A stretch of 64,000 nucleotides of DNA from Lachnospiraceae bacterium AC2031. GTDB lineage: Bacteria > Bacillota > Clostridia > Lachnospirales > Lachnospiraceae. Every line of letters starts with the position of its first letter. The first letter of the stretch is position 1. Below, piece by piece: positions 36,368 through 46,299 of the stretch. The notes under the pieces were generated by a model that was not told the DNA's origin, did not search any database, and worked only from the letters and a program-made list of their open reading frames with translations. The stretch covers positions 806,001 to 870,000 of the forward strand of contig JIAB01000001.1 in NCBI GenBank assembly GCA_000687975.1, written 5' to 3'. A program made the translations under genes and the position numbers.

Positions 36368-37174
36368 TTATTCTTCGGTTACTTCGGAGGAGCGGTCCAT
36401 AATCTGGATGCCAAGTCCCTCGCTCTTTTCCTGATCTATCTTTACTGCTGTTCTATCTGCACTGATAGGTGGTCTTGCATTGTCCTGCTTAACCTCAGCC
36501 TCTTCATCCTCCTGGAGTACAAGTCTCATCTGAGCCTTCTCCTCACGTTCCTTAGCCATAGCTTTCTTACGCTCGTTATAAAGCTCTATAGAAAGAAGTT
36601 CACTAAGTTCAAGGATCTGAGCATATCTGTCACTTGTCTTAAGCCCATTCAGGTTACTCATAAGCTCTGACTTATTTTCAGAGATATCTTCTATCTTCTG
36701 TCTCAGAGTACTCTTCATTCTTGAATACTCCTGTTCGATCTTCTCATAGGAGTCCTGAACAAGATGATCTACCTCAGTAAGCATCTCATCGGTATAGATA
36801 AGTGAAGCAGCGTAAATATCCGATGCCATTCTTAGAGACTCTTTCTCTTCTGGCTCCATTTCCGATGCTCTAAAAGCAGGTGGCTCATTATCTTTACGCT
36901 TAGTTACTCTGATACGGCTTGCTGTACGCTCAGCCTGATAAAGGATCTCCTCCGCCTCATCCTTTGCTTCTTTTATGATGCGGGCTCTTTTATCATTTAC
37001 TTCTCTATATGTATTCATCTCAGCCAGAACAACCTCTGATACCTTATCTATAAGGTTCAGTAAATCTTCTCTATCAAGCACTGCCTTTTCACTATGAAGT
37101 GGCTGTGAAGGTGCATCCTTTATTCTGGTTCTGAGTCCTTCAAGAAGAAGCTCTGCTCTTCCCTTCTGTTCCAT
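36368..37174 (-). CDS. Coiled-coil cytoplasmic protein of unknown function
   Basis: 268 aa, no signal or membrane segment. Long charged helices run through most of it, for example VNDKRARIIKEAKDEAEEIL (about 57-78) and the stretch 120-200, with an acidic C terminus. This DivIVA/cell-division-initiation-like appearance and the nearby ftsZ suggest a scaffold role, but that is inference. GGAGG lies 5 nt before the ATG. It follows the glycosyltransferase gene by 31 nt. Confidence 0.72.
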   Translation of the reverse strand: MEQKGRAELLLEGLRTRIKDAPSQPLHSEKAVLDREDLLNLIDKVSEVVLAEMNTYREVNDKRARIIKEAKDEAEEILYQAERTASRIRVTKRKDNEPPAFRASEMEPEEKESLRMASDIYAASLIYTDEMLTEVDHLVQDSYEKIEQEYSRMKSTLRQKIEDISENKSELMSNLNGLKTSDRYAQILELSELLSIELYNERKKAMAKEREEKAQMRLVLQEDEEAEVKQDNARPPISADRTAVKIDQEKSEGLGIQIMDRSSEVTEE

Positions 37175-37205
37175 ATAATCCTCCTGTAAAGCTTAAAAAC
37201 AAGCA

Positions 37206-37970
37206 TTACTCTAATATTTTTGAATGTTTCCTAATTCCGTGTACAGTATAAGTCATCATGTATTTTATACGAGAAAACCATCCAAGTCCCATATACTTAT
37301 ACACTCTGTAATTCATTATAGCAGACCTGAACTTATTGCCAGATTTGCTTTCATGACTCTTTCGATATAATAGAAGTGGCTTATCGATTCCAGCTGCATA
37401 GCCGCCATCCTTAAGGATTGAAAGCCACATCACATAGTCTTCATGAATATCTTTCTTCATCTCCGGGAATCTGTGATCCTTAAGGGCGCTCCTCCTGATA
37501 AGCACTGAAGAGCAATTGATCTGATTCGTAGTAAGAAGCTCATCATAGGTTACAACCTTTTTGCAACCGATGTAATGACCTGTGCTTTCTCCACTCTCAT
37601 TCACGATACGTCGTCCAGAGAAACATATATCAGGAGCCTTACCATCTACAGTAAATGTCTCCATCACATGAATCTGTTTTTCAAGCTTATCACTTGTCCA
37701 GAAATCATCAGCATCAAGAAATGCTATATACTCGCCTTTAGCTAAATCAAGCCCACGGTTTCTGGCACCTGCTGCTCCTAAGGGTTCTGACTCAATATGA
37801 AGACTTACTCTTGGATCAGAATATAAATCAGGCTCAAGGACTGCAGGATACTCGCTTCCATTATCGACTATTATTATTTCAAAATTGTGATAGGTCTGAC
37901 CCAAAACTGACCTGACAGCTTTGTCCAGAGTCTTGTCGCTATTATGCGACGGAATAATCACACTGACCAT
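37206..37970 (-). CDS. Family 2 glycosyltransferase
   Basis: 254 aa. The GT-A fold is plain: VSVIIPSHNSDKTLDKAV at the start, IIIVDNGS, GAAGARNRGLDLAKGEYIAFLDADDFW with the DAD metal/UDP site. It resembles WcaA/EpsE-like enzymes that build surface polysaccharide, though no polysaccharide cluster is present and no membrane helix is seen. It lies just after the ftsZ terminator and before the coiled-coil gene. Confidence 0.9.
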   Translation of the reverse strand: MVSVIIPSHNSDKTLDKAVRSVLGQTYHNFEIIIVDNGSEYPAVLEPDLYSDPRVSLHIESEPLGAAGARNRGLDLAKGEYIAFLDADDFWTSDKLEKQIHVMETFTVDGKAPDICFSGRRIVNESGESTGHYIGCKKVVTYDELLTTNQINCSSVLIRRSALKDHRFPEMKKDIHEDYVMWLSILKDGGYAAGIDKPLLLYRKSHESKSGNKFRSAIMNYRVYKYMGLGWFSRIKYMMTYTVHGIRKHSKILE

Positions 37971-37984
37971 TAGTTACCTCTTGC

Positions 37985-38021
37985 AAAAAAACGTGACAAA
38001 TGGCACGAAGCCATTTGTCAC
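37985..38021 (-). terminator. Terminator of ftsZ
   Basis: A perfect 12-bp stem (37993-38004 with 38010-38021), 5-nt loop and seven T on the minus strand close the division cluster. The arm begins GTGACAAATGGC, shared with other hairpins in the window. Confidence 0.9.
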
Positions 38022-38059
38022 ATTTTACATACCATATTATTATTTTTCAATCTTAAATC

Positions 38060-39274
38060 TTAGCTTCTCTTTAAGAAATCAGGAATTTTAAGATTCTGAT
38101 TTGCATTTGATCCCATTGAAGATGTATCTGCTGACTGGATTGGTGTCTCCTGAACAGGTACTGGATCATTTCCAAGATTAAGTGGAACTGGAGTAGCCTT
38201 CTTAGCACCACCGCCAAGTGTTGGCATTGATGGCATAGAAGTTGTACTTGGTGTACTAATTCCAAATGTAGGTGGCTTTGGAGCAGCCTTAACTGCGCTT
38301 CCGCCAACTGCACTTGCCTTATCTGAATCTTCAAGTCCTGTAGCGATGATTGTAATGCTTACATCCTCACCTGCAACATCATTATCAACTGTACCGAAGA
38401 TGATGTTAGCCTCTTCACCAGCAACCTCTGAAAGGTATGTGATAGCATCGTAAGCTTCAACGATACCAACATTTCCTGAGAAGTTAACGATGATATCTGT
38501 AGCACCATTAACTGTTGTCTCAAGAAGTGGTGAATCCATAGCAGCCTTGATAGCATCAACTGCTTTGTTATCTCCACTACCGTGACCGATACCGATATGA
38601 GCGATACCCTTGTCACGCATAACTGTCTGAATATCTGCAAAGTCGAGGTTGATAAGACCTGGCTTATTGATAAGGTCTGTAACACCCTGAACACCCTGCT
38701 GAAGAACCTCATCAGCCTTCTTAAGTGCATCTGGGATACTAGTTCTCTTATCACAAATCTGAAGCAGCTTGTCATTTGGAATAACGATAAGTGTATCTAC
38801 GTTCTCACGAAGCTTTGCAATACCATTAGCTGCATTTGCCATACGAGGCTTTCCTTCAAAAGAAAATGGCTTCGTAACGACACCGACTGTAAGGATACCA
38901 AGATTACGAGCAATCTCTGCAACGATAGGAGCAGCACCTGTACCAGTACCACCACCCATACCGCAGGTAACGAATACCATATCAGCATCCTTAATGATAT
39001 CATTTATTTCTTCTCTATTTTCTTCAACTGCACTGGCACCGATCTCAGGCTTAGCACCTGCACCAAGTCCCTTAGTCAGCTTCTCACCAATCTGAACCTT
39101 TGTAGTAGCTCTACTGAGAGATAGAGCCTGCTTATCAGTGTTAATAGCTATAAGCTCAACACCTTCTACATTCTCATCAATCATTCTGTTAACTGCGTTG
39201 TTTCCTGCTCCACCTACACCGATAACTAATATTCTTGCAGGATTTTTCTCATCATTTGACTTTATCTCAAGCAA
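38060..39274 (-). CDS. ftsZ: Cell division protein FtsZ
   Basis: 404 aa. The tubulin-like GTPase shows [13 protein letters not shown], the signature [10 protein letters not shown] and the T7 loop NLDFADI; a variable linker and the C-terminal interaction peptide (KIPDFLKRS) are present. FtsZ polymerises into the division ring. The start is TTG at 39274 with a strong AAGGAGGAA site; no closer ATG fits the family start. It is the last gene of the dcw cluster and has a 129-nt upstream gap that could hold its own promoter. ftsA is not beside it. Confidence 0.97.
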   Translation of the reverse strand: MLEIKSNDEKNPARILVIGVGGAGNNAVNRMIDENVEGVELIAINTDKQALSLSRATTKVQIGEKLTKGLGAGAKPEIGASAVEENREEINDIIKDADMVFVTCGMGGGTGTGAAPIVAEIARNLGILTVGVVTKPFSFEGKPRMANAANGIAKLRENVDTLIVIPNDKLLQICDKRTSIPDALKKADEVLQQGVQGVTDLINKPGLINLDFADIQTVMRDKGIAHIGIGHGSGDNKAVDAIKAAMDSPLLETTVNGATDIIVNFSGNVGIVEAYDAITYLSEVAGEEANIIFGTVDNDVAGEDVSITIIATGLEDSDKASAVGGSAVKAAPKPPTFGISTPSTTSMPSMPTLGGGAKKATPVPLNLGNDPVPVQETPIQSADTSSMGSNANQNLKIPDFLKRS

Positions 39275-39403
39275 GGTTCCTTCCTCCTTATAATAATACT
39301 TACGTTGCTTCTTTCTTTAAATAAAACATTTTACAATGTCTAGTCACACTTATCATGTATTTTACTAAGTTTTTCAACAAATAGCAAGAAAAAAATGTTA
39401 TGT

Positions 39404-40120
39404 TTACTTCACTTTGAAGGTAGCTATCGGATTATCCTGACTGAAATCTTTCATGTATATTGTTCCAGTCTTTCCTTCAAGACCTTCATTCTCTAAAATA
39501 CTACCTAAATTCATTAGCTGGACAGCCACATTTGACCCATCTCCCAGCTCAATCTCTAGATTATCATGGGTAAGCACAATTTCGCCATCAGCGGTAAATC
39601 TGATACCCTGAATTTCAAGATTGTACTTATCTACCAGCTGGGTGATATTCAGGATCATATCAAACTTCTTCTTGTTATCAATCGGAAGCTTCTGTCCCAG
39701 TTCCCAGCTCTTTACAGAAAGACCCTTGATGTAAGGAACACCCTCACGTCTTTCCTTATCAGTTTCCATTACGATTCCATCTTTATCAAAGAATACATAG
39801 CACTCCATATACTCTATGCATCCGGCAACAGACTTCTCGTAAACATCAACCTTTACTTTATGTTTGTTCTCAAAACTAATATCCATCTTAGTTACAAATG
39901 GAATTGCTTCTGAATCTCCACCAAACTTATTATTCAGATATAAAAGTATGGTATTATCCATCAGTGCCTTGGACTCGATATACTCCCTGACTTCGTCTTC
40001 CGAAGACATCTCGCATCCATTTATCTCTATGGTTTTGAGAGTGAATGTACTGATAAAGAGAAGTCCACCAAGTAAAAGCACCAGTATGATAATAGGTATT
40101 ATTGGCACCTTAGTTTTCAT
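39404..40120 (-). CDS. ftsQ: Division protein FtsQ/DivIB
   Basis: 238 aa. One N-terminal membrane helix (about 6-28) with a very short cytoplasmic tail is followed by a POTRA domain (LKTIEINGCEMSSEDEVREYI) and a beta domain. FtsQ/DivIB bridges the FtsL-FtsB/DivIC pair to the septal synthase. It overlaps ftsW by 11 nt, which replaces the usual murG or murB between them. Confidence 0.88.
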   Translation of the reverse strand: MKTKVPIIPIIILVLLLGGLLFISTFTLKTIEINGCEMSSEDEVREYIESKALMDNTILLYLNNKFGGDSEAIPFVTKMDISFENKHKVKVDVYEKSVAGCIEYMECYVFFDKDGIVMETDKERREGVPYIKGLSVKSWELGQKLPIDNKKKFDMILNITQLVDKYNLEIQGIRFTADGEIVLTHDNLEIELGDGSNVAVQLMNLGSILENEGLEGKTGTIYMKDFSQDNPIATFKVK

Positions 40121-41261
40121 CTGCTAACTTCTCCTGTCTATGCCCTTCAGGCTCAATCTGTCTGGACACTCCAAGGAGAAGTCCCATCTCCACCATCAGG
40201 AATACGATGGACGTACCACCATAACTGATAAATGGAAGCGTAACGCCTGTATTTGGCATAAGATTCGTAACAACGCACATGTTTATAATAACCTGAACGG
40301 CTATATGTATAATGATTCCACACACAATGAATGAACCATATCTGTCTGGCGCACCCTCAGCAATAAACTTGCATCTCCAAAGAAGAAGCAGGAATACTAA
40401 GATAAGCGCAGCAGCACCGACGATTCCCAGTTCTTCGCAGATAACTGAGAAGATCATATCATTTTGTGCCTCAGGAATATTACCCATCTTCTGAATACTC
40501 TGACCAAGTCCTCTACCAAAAAGACCGCCAGATGCTATAGCGTAAAGACCCTGCATTGTCTGATAACCAAGTTCTGTTGCCTCAGGATCAAGCCATGTTG
40601 TGATTCGGTCACCTCTATAACCCCGTCCAAAGATCATGAGAGCTCCACCGGCAAGACCAGCAGGTATGATAACAAGCAGATACTTCAGCTGTGGAGTTGC
40701 TATAAGCCAGATACCACCAGCTATTGCGATACAGATGATGGCAGTACTCATGTTCTCGATAGCGATAAAGATGATCAGAACACCAACAGGGACAAACATA
40801 TTTACAGTTCCCTTAAGTGTTTTCATAAGTTCAGGCTTCTCTGAACAGATATATGCCATATAAAGAATGATAACCATCTTGGCGATCTCCGATGGCTGGA
40901 AACGCAGAGCACCCATTTGGATCCATCTGGAGGAACCGTTAACGCTAACACCCTTTATCAGAACGGCTACCAGAAGCACCAACTCTATCACCATAAAGAT
41001 AATGGTGAATCGTTTCATTCTCTGATATCTGATCTTGGAAACAATGATCATTCCTATAAATCCAAGACTTGCGAAAAGCAGCTGGAAATTAAGGAAATGG
41101 ACTCTATTGCCATAAATTCTATAAGAAATAAATGAGCTGGCACTGTAGATCATTACAAAGCCAAAGAAGGACAAAAAGACAATATAAAAGAGAGTAGGGT
41201 AATCAAAGTAAGTACCCTTTACAATCCATCTCTTAAAAAACTTGTCCATCTTCTGTGTCAT
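40110..41261 (-). CDS. ftsW: Peptidoglycan glycosyltransferase FtsW (SEDS family)
   Basis: 383 aa with about ten membrane helices. SEDS-family texts are readable: GSSRWIQMGALRFQPSEIAK near residue 110, and near the end NMCVVTNLMPNTGVTLPFISYGG. FtsW polymerises septal glycan together with the class B penicillin-binding protein encoded at 42722. It begins one base after murD ends. Confidence 0.95.
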   Translation of the reverse strand: MTQKMDKFFKRWIVKGTYFDYPTLFYIVFLSFFGFVMIYSASSFISYRIYGNRVHFLNFQLLFASLGFIGMIIVSKIRYQRMKRFTIIFMVIELVLLVAVLIKGVSVNGSSRWIQMGALRFQPSEIAKMVIILYMAYICSEKPELMKTLKGTVNMFVPVGVLIIFIAIENMSTAIICIAIAGGIWLIATPQLKYLLVIIPAGLAGGALMIFGRGYRGDRITTWLDPEATELGYQTMQGLYAIASGGLFGRGLGQSIQKMGNIPEAQNDMIFSVICEELGIVGAAALILVFLLLLWRCKFIAEGAPDRYGSFIVCGIIIHIAVQVIINMCVVTNLMPNTGVTLPFISYGGTSIVFLMVEMGLLLGVSRQIEPEGHRQEKLADEN

Positions 41262-42665
41262 TTACTTTTCCTCTAAACCGTTAACGTATACTTTAAAGAG
41301 AGTTCCTCTCTCCTCATAACTCTTAAACATATCCCAGCTTGCACATGCTGGTGAAAGGAGTACATTTTCTCCAGGTCTTGCAGCTGAGTTGCAGTAATCA
41401 ACCGCTTCCTTCAGATTGCCAACTCTGACTATCTCGTTAAAGCCATGATCCTTACAGCATTTCTCTATCTTATCTGCTGTCTCACCGATAAGAACTATCA
41501 CTCTTACCTTACCAGGAAATGTCTCAACCCACTCGTCATATTCAGACTCTTTATCATATCCACCACCGATTAGCAGTGTGCTTGACTTCATAGCCTGAAC
41601 AGCCTTGATAGCCGCATCTGGGTTTGTTCCCTTTGAATCGTTGTAGTATTTAACTCCATTAATTTCTCTAACGAACTCTATTCTATGTTCAACGCCGTTA
41701 AATGCATATACAGCATCTCTGATTATCTCTATAGGAATATCCATATAGTAAGCTATAAGAACTGCTGCCAGAACATTTTCCAGATTGTGAAGACCAAGGA
41801 TCTTAATCTTATCCACATCCAGGATATACTGCTCGCCCTCTACATCCCAGCTCTTAATATAGATCTTTCCATCTCTTACAAAGGCACCCTCTTCCAGTTC
41901 AGTTTCATGACTGAAATATACCTTATGAACATTCTCTATCTTCTCAGTTCTTACTCTAGTCTCTTCATCATCATAGTTGATAACCATATAGTCATCTTCT
42001 GTCTGATTCTCTGCTATACGAAGCTTTGCATTGTAGTAATTATCAAGTGTGTAGTGTCTGTTGAGATGATCCGGAGTAAGATTAAGAACTGCACTCACAT
42101 GTGGTCTGAAACTATGTATGGTCTCAAGCTGGAATGAACTCACCTCAAGTGCGATATGAGTCTTATCATTTGTCATATCTGCAAGCTTGGTAAATGGAAG
42201 TCCGATATTTCCAACTACTATAGAATCCTCTGTGTAACTATTGAATATCTCACCTACAAGAGAAGTGGTTGTTGTCTTACCATTTGTTCCTGTAATTGCT
42301 GCGATCACACCATTACTGTAGTAGTAAGCCAGTTCTATCTCTCCCCAGATTGGGATTCCCTTTTCACGAACCTTGTTGACAAATGGAGCATCTACCGGAA
42401 TACCAGGACTAATAACGAAAAGTTCTGCCCCCTCCAGTATCTCATCTGTCAGTTCTCCCAGCGCTACGCTGAAGTTATCAGCGCTTGGGAAGTTACCCAG
42501 AAGTTCTTCTTTATTCAGTGATTCATTTCCGTCATAAAGAACAACGCTGACACCATTTCTTATAAGAAGTCCTGAAGAAGCAAGACCACTTCTGCCTGCT
42601 CCAGCAACGATAACCTTCTTACCTGTTAAATCTATATTTCCAGCAACTAATTTTTCAGTTCCCAT
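41262..42665 (-). CDS. murD: UDP-N-acetylmuramoylalanine-D-glutamate ligase
   Basis: 467 aa. Three-domain Mur ligase: N-terminal UDP-binding (VAGAGRSGLASSGLL), ATP loop AAITGTNGKTTTTSLV, central VLNLTPDHLNRH and the C-terminal domain with NDSKGTNPDAA. It adds D-glutamate to UDP-MurNAc-L-Ala. In most dcw clusters mraY lies directly upstream; here a 56-nt gap with an imperfect hairpin separates it from the PBP gene. Confidence 0.96.
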   Translation of the reverse strand: MGTEKLVAGNIDLTGKKVIVAGAGRSGLASSGLLIRNGVSVVLYDGNESLNKEELLGNFPSADNFSVALGELTDEILEGAELFVISPGIPVDAPFVNKVREKGIPIWGEIELAYYYSNGVIAAITGTNGKTTTTSLVGEIFNSYTEDSIVVGNIGLPFTKLADMTNDKTHIALEVSSFQLETIHSFRPHVSAVLNLTPDHLNRHYTLDNYYNAKLRIAENQTEDDYMVINYDDEETRVRTEKIENVHKVYFSHETELEEGAFVRDGKIYIKSWDVEGEQYILDVDKIKILGLHNLENVLAAVLIAYYMDIPIEIIRDAVYAFNGVEHRIEFVREINGVKYYNDSKGTNPDAAIKAVQAMKSSTLLIGGGYDKESEYDEWVETFPGKVRVIVLIGETADKIEKCCKDHGFNEIVRVGNLKEAVDYCNSAARPGENVLLSPACASWDMFKSYEERGTLFKVYVNGLEEK

Positions 42666-42687
42666 TATATCCCTTTCCTTTCACTTA

Positions 42688-42722
42688 ATGAGTCGATTTG
42701 GCTCTGAGCCCTTTTGACTCAT
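42688..42722. other. Imperfect hairpin between PBP and murD genes
   Basis: Outer arms ATGAGTC/GACTCAT and an inner GGCTC/GAGCC stem, no T tract. It matches the nrdR terminator hairpin (12073-12105, reverse strand) at 27 of 33 positions. Perhaps an RNA processing site or a degraded terminator. Confidence 0.6.
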
Positions 42723-44761
42723 CAACCACCACCATCCGCCGGTGGCGCCTCGGTGCTTTCTGTATTTTCCTCAGTTGTTTCTTCAGTAGGAGCTTCAGTT
42801 GCATTTTGTTCTGGTGTAGAACCTGCAACACTTATCTCAGGAGCTGCTCCCTCAAATACAGGAGTTGCCACTTCATCACCTACAGAATCACCTTCAGCCA
42901 CAGGCTCACCTGTTTTATAAATATTCATGTATGGAAGCAGTTCTTCTGCAATCTTATTAAAAAGAAGTGTACCAGCTGCTGAGGAAGCCTGATCATCAGC
43001 TCCAGGTTCATCAACAACGCAGTATATCATAACCTGAGGATCACTTACAGGAGCAAATCCGATAAATGAAAGAATGTACTTTCCATTTCCTCTAGGAAGC
43101 TTCTCGGCTGTACCAGTCTTACCACCGATCTCGTATCCTTCGATCATGGCCTTCTTACCAGTACCATTTTCTACAACCTCCTGAAGGATGTGCTTCATCT
43201 CATCAGATGTATCCTCAGAGATTGTTCTACGAACAAGGATTCTGTCATAGTTCTTAACCAGGTTTCCATCTGCATCAAGAACCTGCTTAACAACGTGTGG
43301 CTGATAATAATATCCGCCATTTATAACAGAGCAAAATGCTGTTCCCAGCTGCATCATTGTTACAGTAACACCCTGTCCAAAGCTTGATGTAGCAAGCTCA
43401 ACAGGATTAAGTGTATCCTGATGATATACCATAGTGTAAAGGTCATCCTCACTGGCCTCACCAGATATATCTATATTGGTCTTCTGTCCAAAACCGAAAA
43501 GCACCTGATACTTATCAAATGTGGATGATCCCTCAAGAGCAGCGATCTGCATAAGACAGTCGTTGCATGAATACTCAAGGGCCTGTGGAACTGTAAGCAT
43601 TCCGTGACCATACACGTTATGACACTTGATATCCCAGTCAGCAACGTGCTGAATACCGTCACAGTAGAATTGCTCATCACCAGTAATAACGCCATCCTCA
43701 AGTGCTCCTGAGATGGTAAATGGCTTAAATGTTGAACCTGGTTCGAAGGAATCACTTATTACGAAATTACGCCAGACATTGTTAAGAGTTTCAACCTTCT
43801 CTTCGTCTGTCATCTTCTTAACCAGATCCTGATACTCAGAATCTGAAAGCTTCTCGTCCTTAGTTTCAAATTGATACTTACAACTATCCATAGAGTAAGC
43901 ATTGTTAGGATTGTACTGATGTGAATTATATAGAGCAAGGATCTCACAGTTCTTAGGATTCATTACGAGAACAGATATGTTCTTCGCTCCCATTTCACCC
44001 ATGAACTCTTCACATTTAACCTGAACGATACGCTGTACTTCGCTATCGATTGTGGTTACAAGGCTGTTTCCATTTACAGGAAGTTCAACCTCACGCTGAA
44101 GGTTATAGTCTTCTCCAAGGTAAGAATACTTTCTTCCGTTCTGTCCATTCAGGTATGAGTTATAAGCACCTTCAATACCACCTATACCCTCATTACCACT
44201 AACAACGAAACCAAGCATATGACATGCCAGCTCATCATTTGGATAAGTTCTTCTGTACTCTTCCTCAAGTCTTATTCCAACAACATCTGTGAGCTTACCG
44301 TCTCTCTCATCAGCCATGTAATCCTTTACGTCATCGTAGGTAAGTTTCTTCCTGATAACCTCGTACCAGGAATCTTTATGTTCAAGATAACCAGCCGCCT
44401 CTTCTGCAGATACACTGAAGTACTTATCAAGAGCAGCAAGAGTTGCCTTCTTTTTCTTCTCAAACTTAAGTATATTCTTTGGCTCGATTACCACGTTATA
44501 AACCATAGTACTTGTGGCAAGTACCGAGCCATTACAGTCATATATATCACCACGCTTGTAAGGAACGATCACACTTTCATAACCCTTCTGGCTAAGAATT
44601 CTCTCTGTGTATTCCTCACCATGCTTCAGGTTGTAGTAAATGATAGCACCAAAAATAACAGCGAACACGCCGCTGAAACACATAAGCAAAACAAAAAGGC
44701 GCGTACGCATCCTTTTTACCATAACTCTTCTTTTTTTCTTTTTCCTTCTAGCTGTAGCCAT
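42722..44761 (-). CDS. ftsI: Class B penicillin-binding protein (FtsI/PBP2 type)
   Basis: 679 aa. An Arg/Lys-rich start and one membrane helix (about 23-45), dimerisation domain, then the transpeptidase with Ser in PGSTFKP, YSCND (SxN) and GGKTGTAEK (KTG). It cross-links septal peptidoglycan with FtsW. No PASTA domain; instead a Thr/Glu/Ala/Pro-rich tail of about 55 residues. A SpoVD-like sporulation role cannot be ruled out, but the position right after ftsL favours division. Confidence 0.93.
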   Translation of the reverse strand: MATARRKKKKRRVMVKRMRTRLFVLLMCFSGVFAVIFGAIIYYNLKHGEEYTERILSQKGYESVIVPYKRGDIYDCNGSVLATSTMVYNVVIEPKNILKFEKKKKATLAALDKYFSVSAEEAAGYLEHKDSWYEVIRKKLTYDDVKDYMADERDGKLTDVVGIRLEEEYRRTYPNDELACHMLGFVVSGNEGIGGIEGAYNSYLNGQNGRKYSYLGEDYNLQREVELPVNGNSLVTTIDSEVQRIVQVKCEEFMGEMGAKNISVLVMNPKNCEILALYNSHQYNPNNAYSMDSCKYQFETKDEKLSDSEYQDLVKKMTDEEKVETLNNVWRNFVISDSFEPGSTFKPFTISGALEDGVITGDEQFYCDGIQHVADWDIKCHNVYGHGMLTVPQALEYSCNDCLMQIAALEGSSTFDKYQVLFGFGQKTNIDISGEASEDDLYTMVYHQDTLNPVELATSSFGQGVTVTMMQLGTAFCSVINGGYYYQPHVVKQVLDADGNLVKNYDRILVRRTISEDTSDEMKHILQEVVENGTGKKAMIEGYEIGGKTGTAEKLPRGNGKYILSFIGFAPVSDPQVMIYCVVDEPGADDQASSAAGTLLFNKIAEELLPYMNIYKTGEPVAEGDSVGDEVATPVFEGAAPEISVAGSTPEQNATEAPTEETTEENTESTEAPPADGGG

Positions 44762-44820
44762 TCTGTCTTCTCTTATCCACCCAAATTATTAGTTCTAAAT
44801 AAAACGCCAAAAGACTGCCT

Positions 44821-45300
44821 TTAATCAGCAGTCTTCGGAACGTCGCTATATTGTTTTACATAGTCACCTTGTTCACTCTCGTAATAAATGATGGAACCAT
44901 TTTCCGAGTATACCATACCCAGCTCACCGGTGGCAATATTATAAATATCTTCCAGCGAATACATACTATTAAGTTTATTTTCATAAGCTGTGTTATCAGC
45001 TTCGATATCCTGGATTTCCTCCTGAAGAGATTCAATCTTTCTTTCCTTGTTCTCAACACTTCCCTGAACGGTTAGCATTATTACACAGGAGAGAATTACC
45101 ATTACCAGCATAAGTGCAAGCACCACTGTGTATCTAAGGTCGAAGCCCATAGACTGTTCAGCTTTGATAGCTGACTTCTTAAAAGTCTTTCTTTGTCTTC
45201 TTCTACTAGGTACCGGTCTTTCTTGCCGTTTTGGAACTGCTACTGTCTTTCTAACAGCGTTGCCCTCTTCAATATACATTTCTCTAGCTCTCTTTGCCAT
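44821..45300 (-). CDS. ftsL: FtsL-like septum protein
   Basis: 159 aa. A basic cytoplasmic part (about 1-50, RRRQRKTFKKS), one membrane helix (about 56-78, TVVLALMLVMVILSCVIMLTV) and an extracellular coiled coil (ERKIESLQEEIQDIEADNTAYENKL) followed by an acidic tail. This is the FtsL/DivIC layout, and its place between rsmH and ftsI is the standard ftsL slot. It would bridge FtsQ and the synthase pair. Confidence 0.85.
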   Translation of the reverse strand: MAKRAREMYIEEGNAVRKTVAVPKRQERPVPSRRRQRKTFKKSAIKAEQSMGFDLRYTVVLALMLVMVILSCVIMLTVQGSVENKERKIESLQEEIQDIEADNTAYENKLNSMYSLEDIYNIATGELGMVYSENGSIIYYESEQGDYVKQYSDVPKTAD

Positions 45301-45317
45301 ATCTTCCCCTTAATGAT

Positions 45318-45346
45318 GTGACAAATGACTAGAGGTCATATGTCAC
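45318..45346. other. Hairpin overlapping the rsmH stop
   Basis: Arms GTGACAAATGAC (45318-45329) and GTCATATGTCAC (45335-45346) pair except at one position. T residues follow only on the plus strand, where there is no gene. Same stem family as 17715 and 37993. Confidence 0.6.
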
Positions 45347-46275
45347 TTTTTTTCAAAGATGCGCAGCTTCGCGCTGCTGCTTCTTGGATTCTTCTCCAAC
45401 TCTTCTGCCGATGCTACTATCGGTTTTCTTGTTATTACCTTGCCCTTTGATTTTCTGCCACATGTGCATACCGGAAATTCCGGTGGACAAATGCACGGAG
45501 ATTCTGCCGTTCTAAATGCGGTCTTCACGATCCTATCCTCTAAAGAGTGAAAAGTAATGATAGCCAGTCTTCCTTTCGGAGCCAGGATATCAATCATTTC
45601 TGTTAAGCTATCCTCCAAAACCGTAAGCTCTCGGTTAAGTTCAATTCGAATAGCCTGATAGGTCTTCTTACAAGGATTTCCGCCCTGCCTTCTTGCGGCT
45701 GCAGGAATCGATGCTTTGATGATCTCATTTAATTCAAATGTAGTTTTGATGGGTTTCTCACTTCTTGAGCTTATTATGTTTTTCGCTATTCTAGCGGCAA
45801 ACTTTTCTTCACCATAATCACTTATGATCCTTCTGAGATCAGCCTCAGAGTAATCATTCAGAATGTCTCTTGCGGTATAATCCGAATCCTGATCCATTCT
45901 CATATCAAGTGGGGCGTCTTCCCTATAAGAGAATCCCCTATCTTTATTATCAAACTGGTAAGACGAAACTCCGAGATCCAGGAGTATTCCATCCACACTG
46001 TCTATTCCTCTTTCGTGAAGCAGCTGTTTCATATTTACATAGTTGCTATGAATCAGCTCCACATTATGAAATTCTTTTAGTCTTTCAGCTGATGCCTTAA
46101 GTGCATCCCTATCCTGATCTATACCAACAAGCTTTCCCTTGTCAGATAGTCTTTTAACTATTTCATATGAATGTCCGGCACCACCCAGGGTTCCGTCAAC
46201 ATATATCCCATCTGGTTTTATATCCAGGCCATCTAAGACCTCATTTAGCATTATTGATATATGCTTAAATTCCAT
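45343..46275 (-). CDS. rsmH: 16S rRNA (cytosine-1402-N4)-methyltransferase
   Basis: 310 aa. [14 protein letters not shown] at the start, the SAM site [26 protein letters not shown], and [16 protein letters not shown] near the end define RsmH (MraW). It methylates C1402 of 16S rRNA. It follows mraZ by 24 nt. Confidence 0.97.
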   Translation of the reverse strand: MEFKHISIMLNEVLDGLDIKPDGIYVDGTLGGAGHSYEIVKRLSDKGKLVGIDQDRDALKASAERLKEFHNVELIHSNYVNMKQLLHERGIDSVDGILLDLGVSSYQFDNKDRGFSYREDAPLDMRMDQDSDYTARDILNDYSEADLRRIISDYGEEKFAARIAKNIISSRSEKPIKTTFELNEIIKASIPAAARRQGGNPCKKTYQAIRIELNRELTVLEDSLTEMIDILAPKGRLAIITFHSLEDRIVKTAFRTAESPCICPPEFPVCTCGRKSKGKVITRKPIVASAEELEKNPRSSSAKLRIFEKK

Positions 46276-46299
46276 CTACATCTCTCCGAGAGAATACTA

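Noticed and set aside
45318-45346. Terminator inside the dcw operon after rsmH
   Set aside because: No T tract on the transcribed strand and the downstream ftsL and ftsI genes need read-through.
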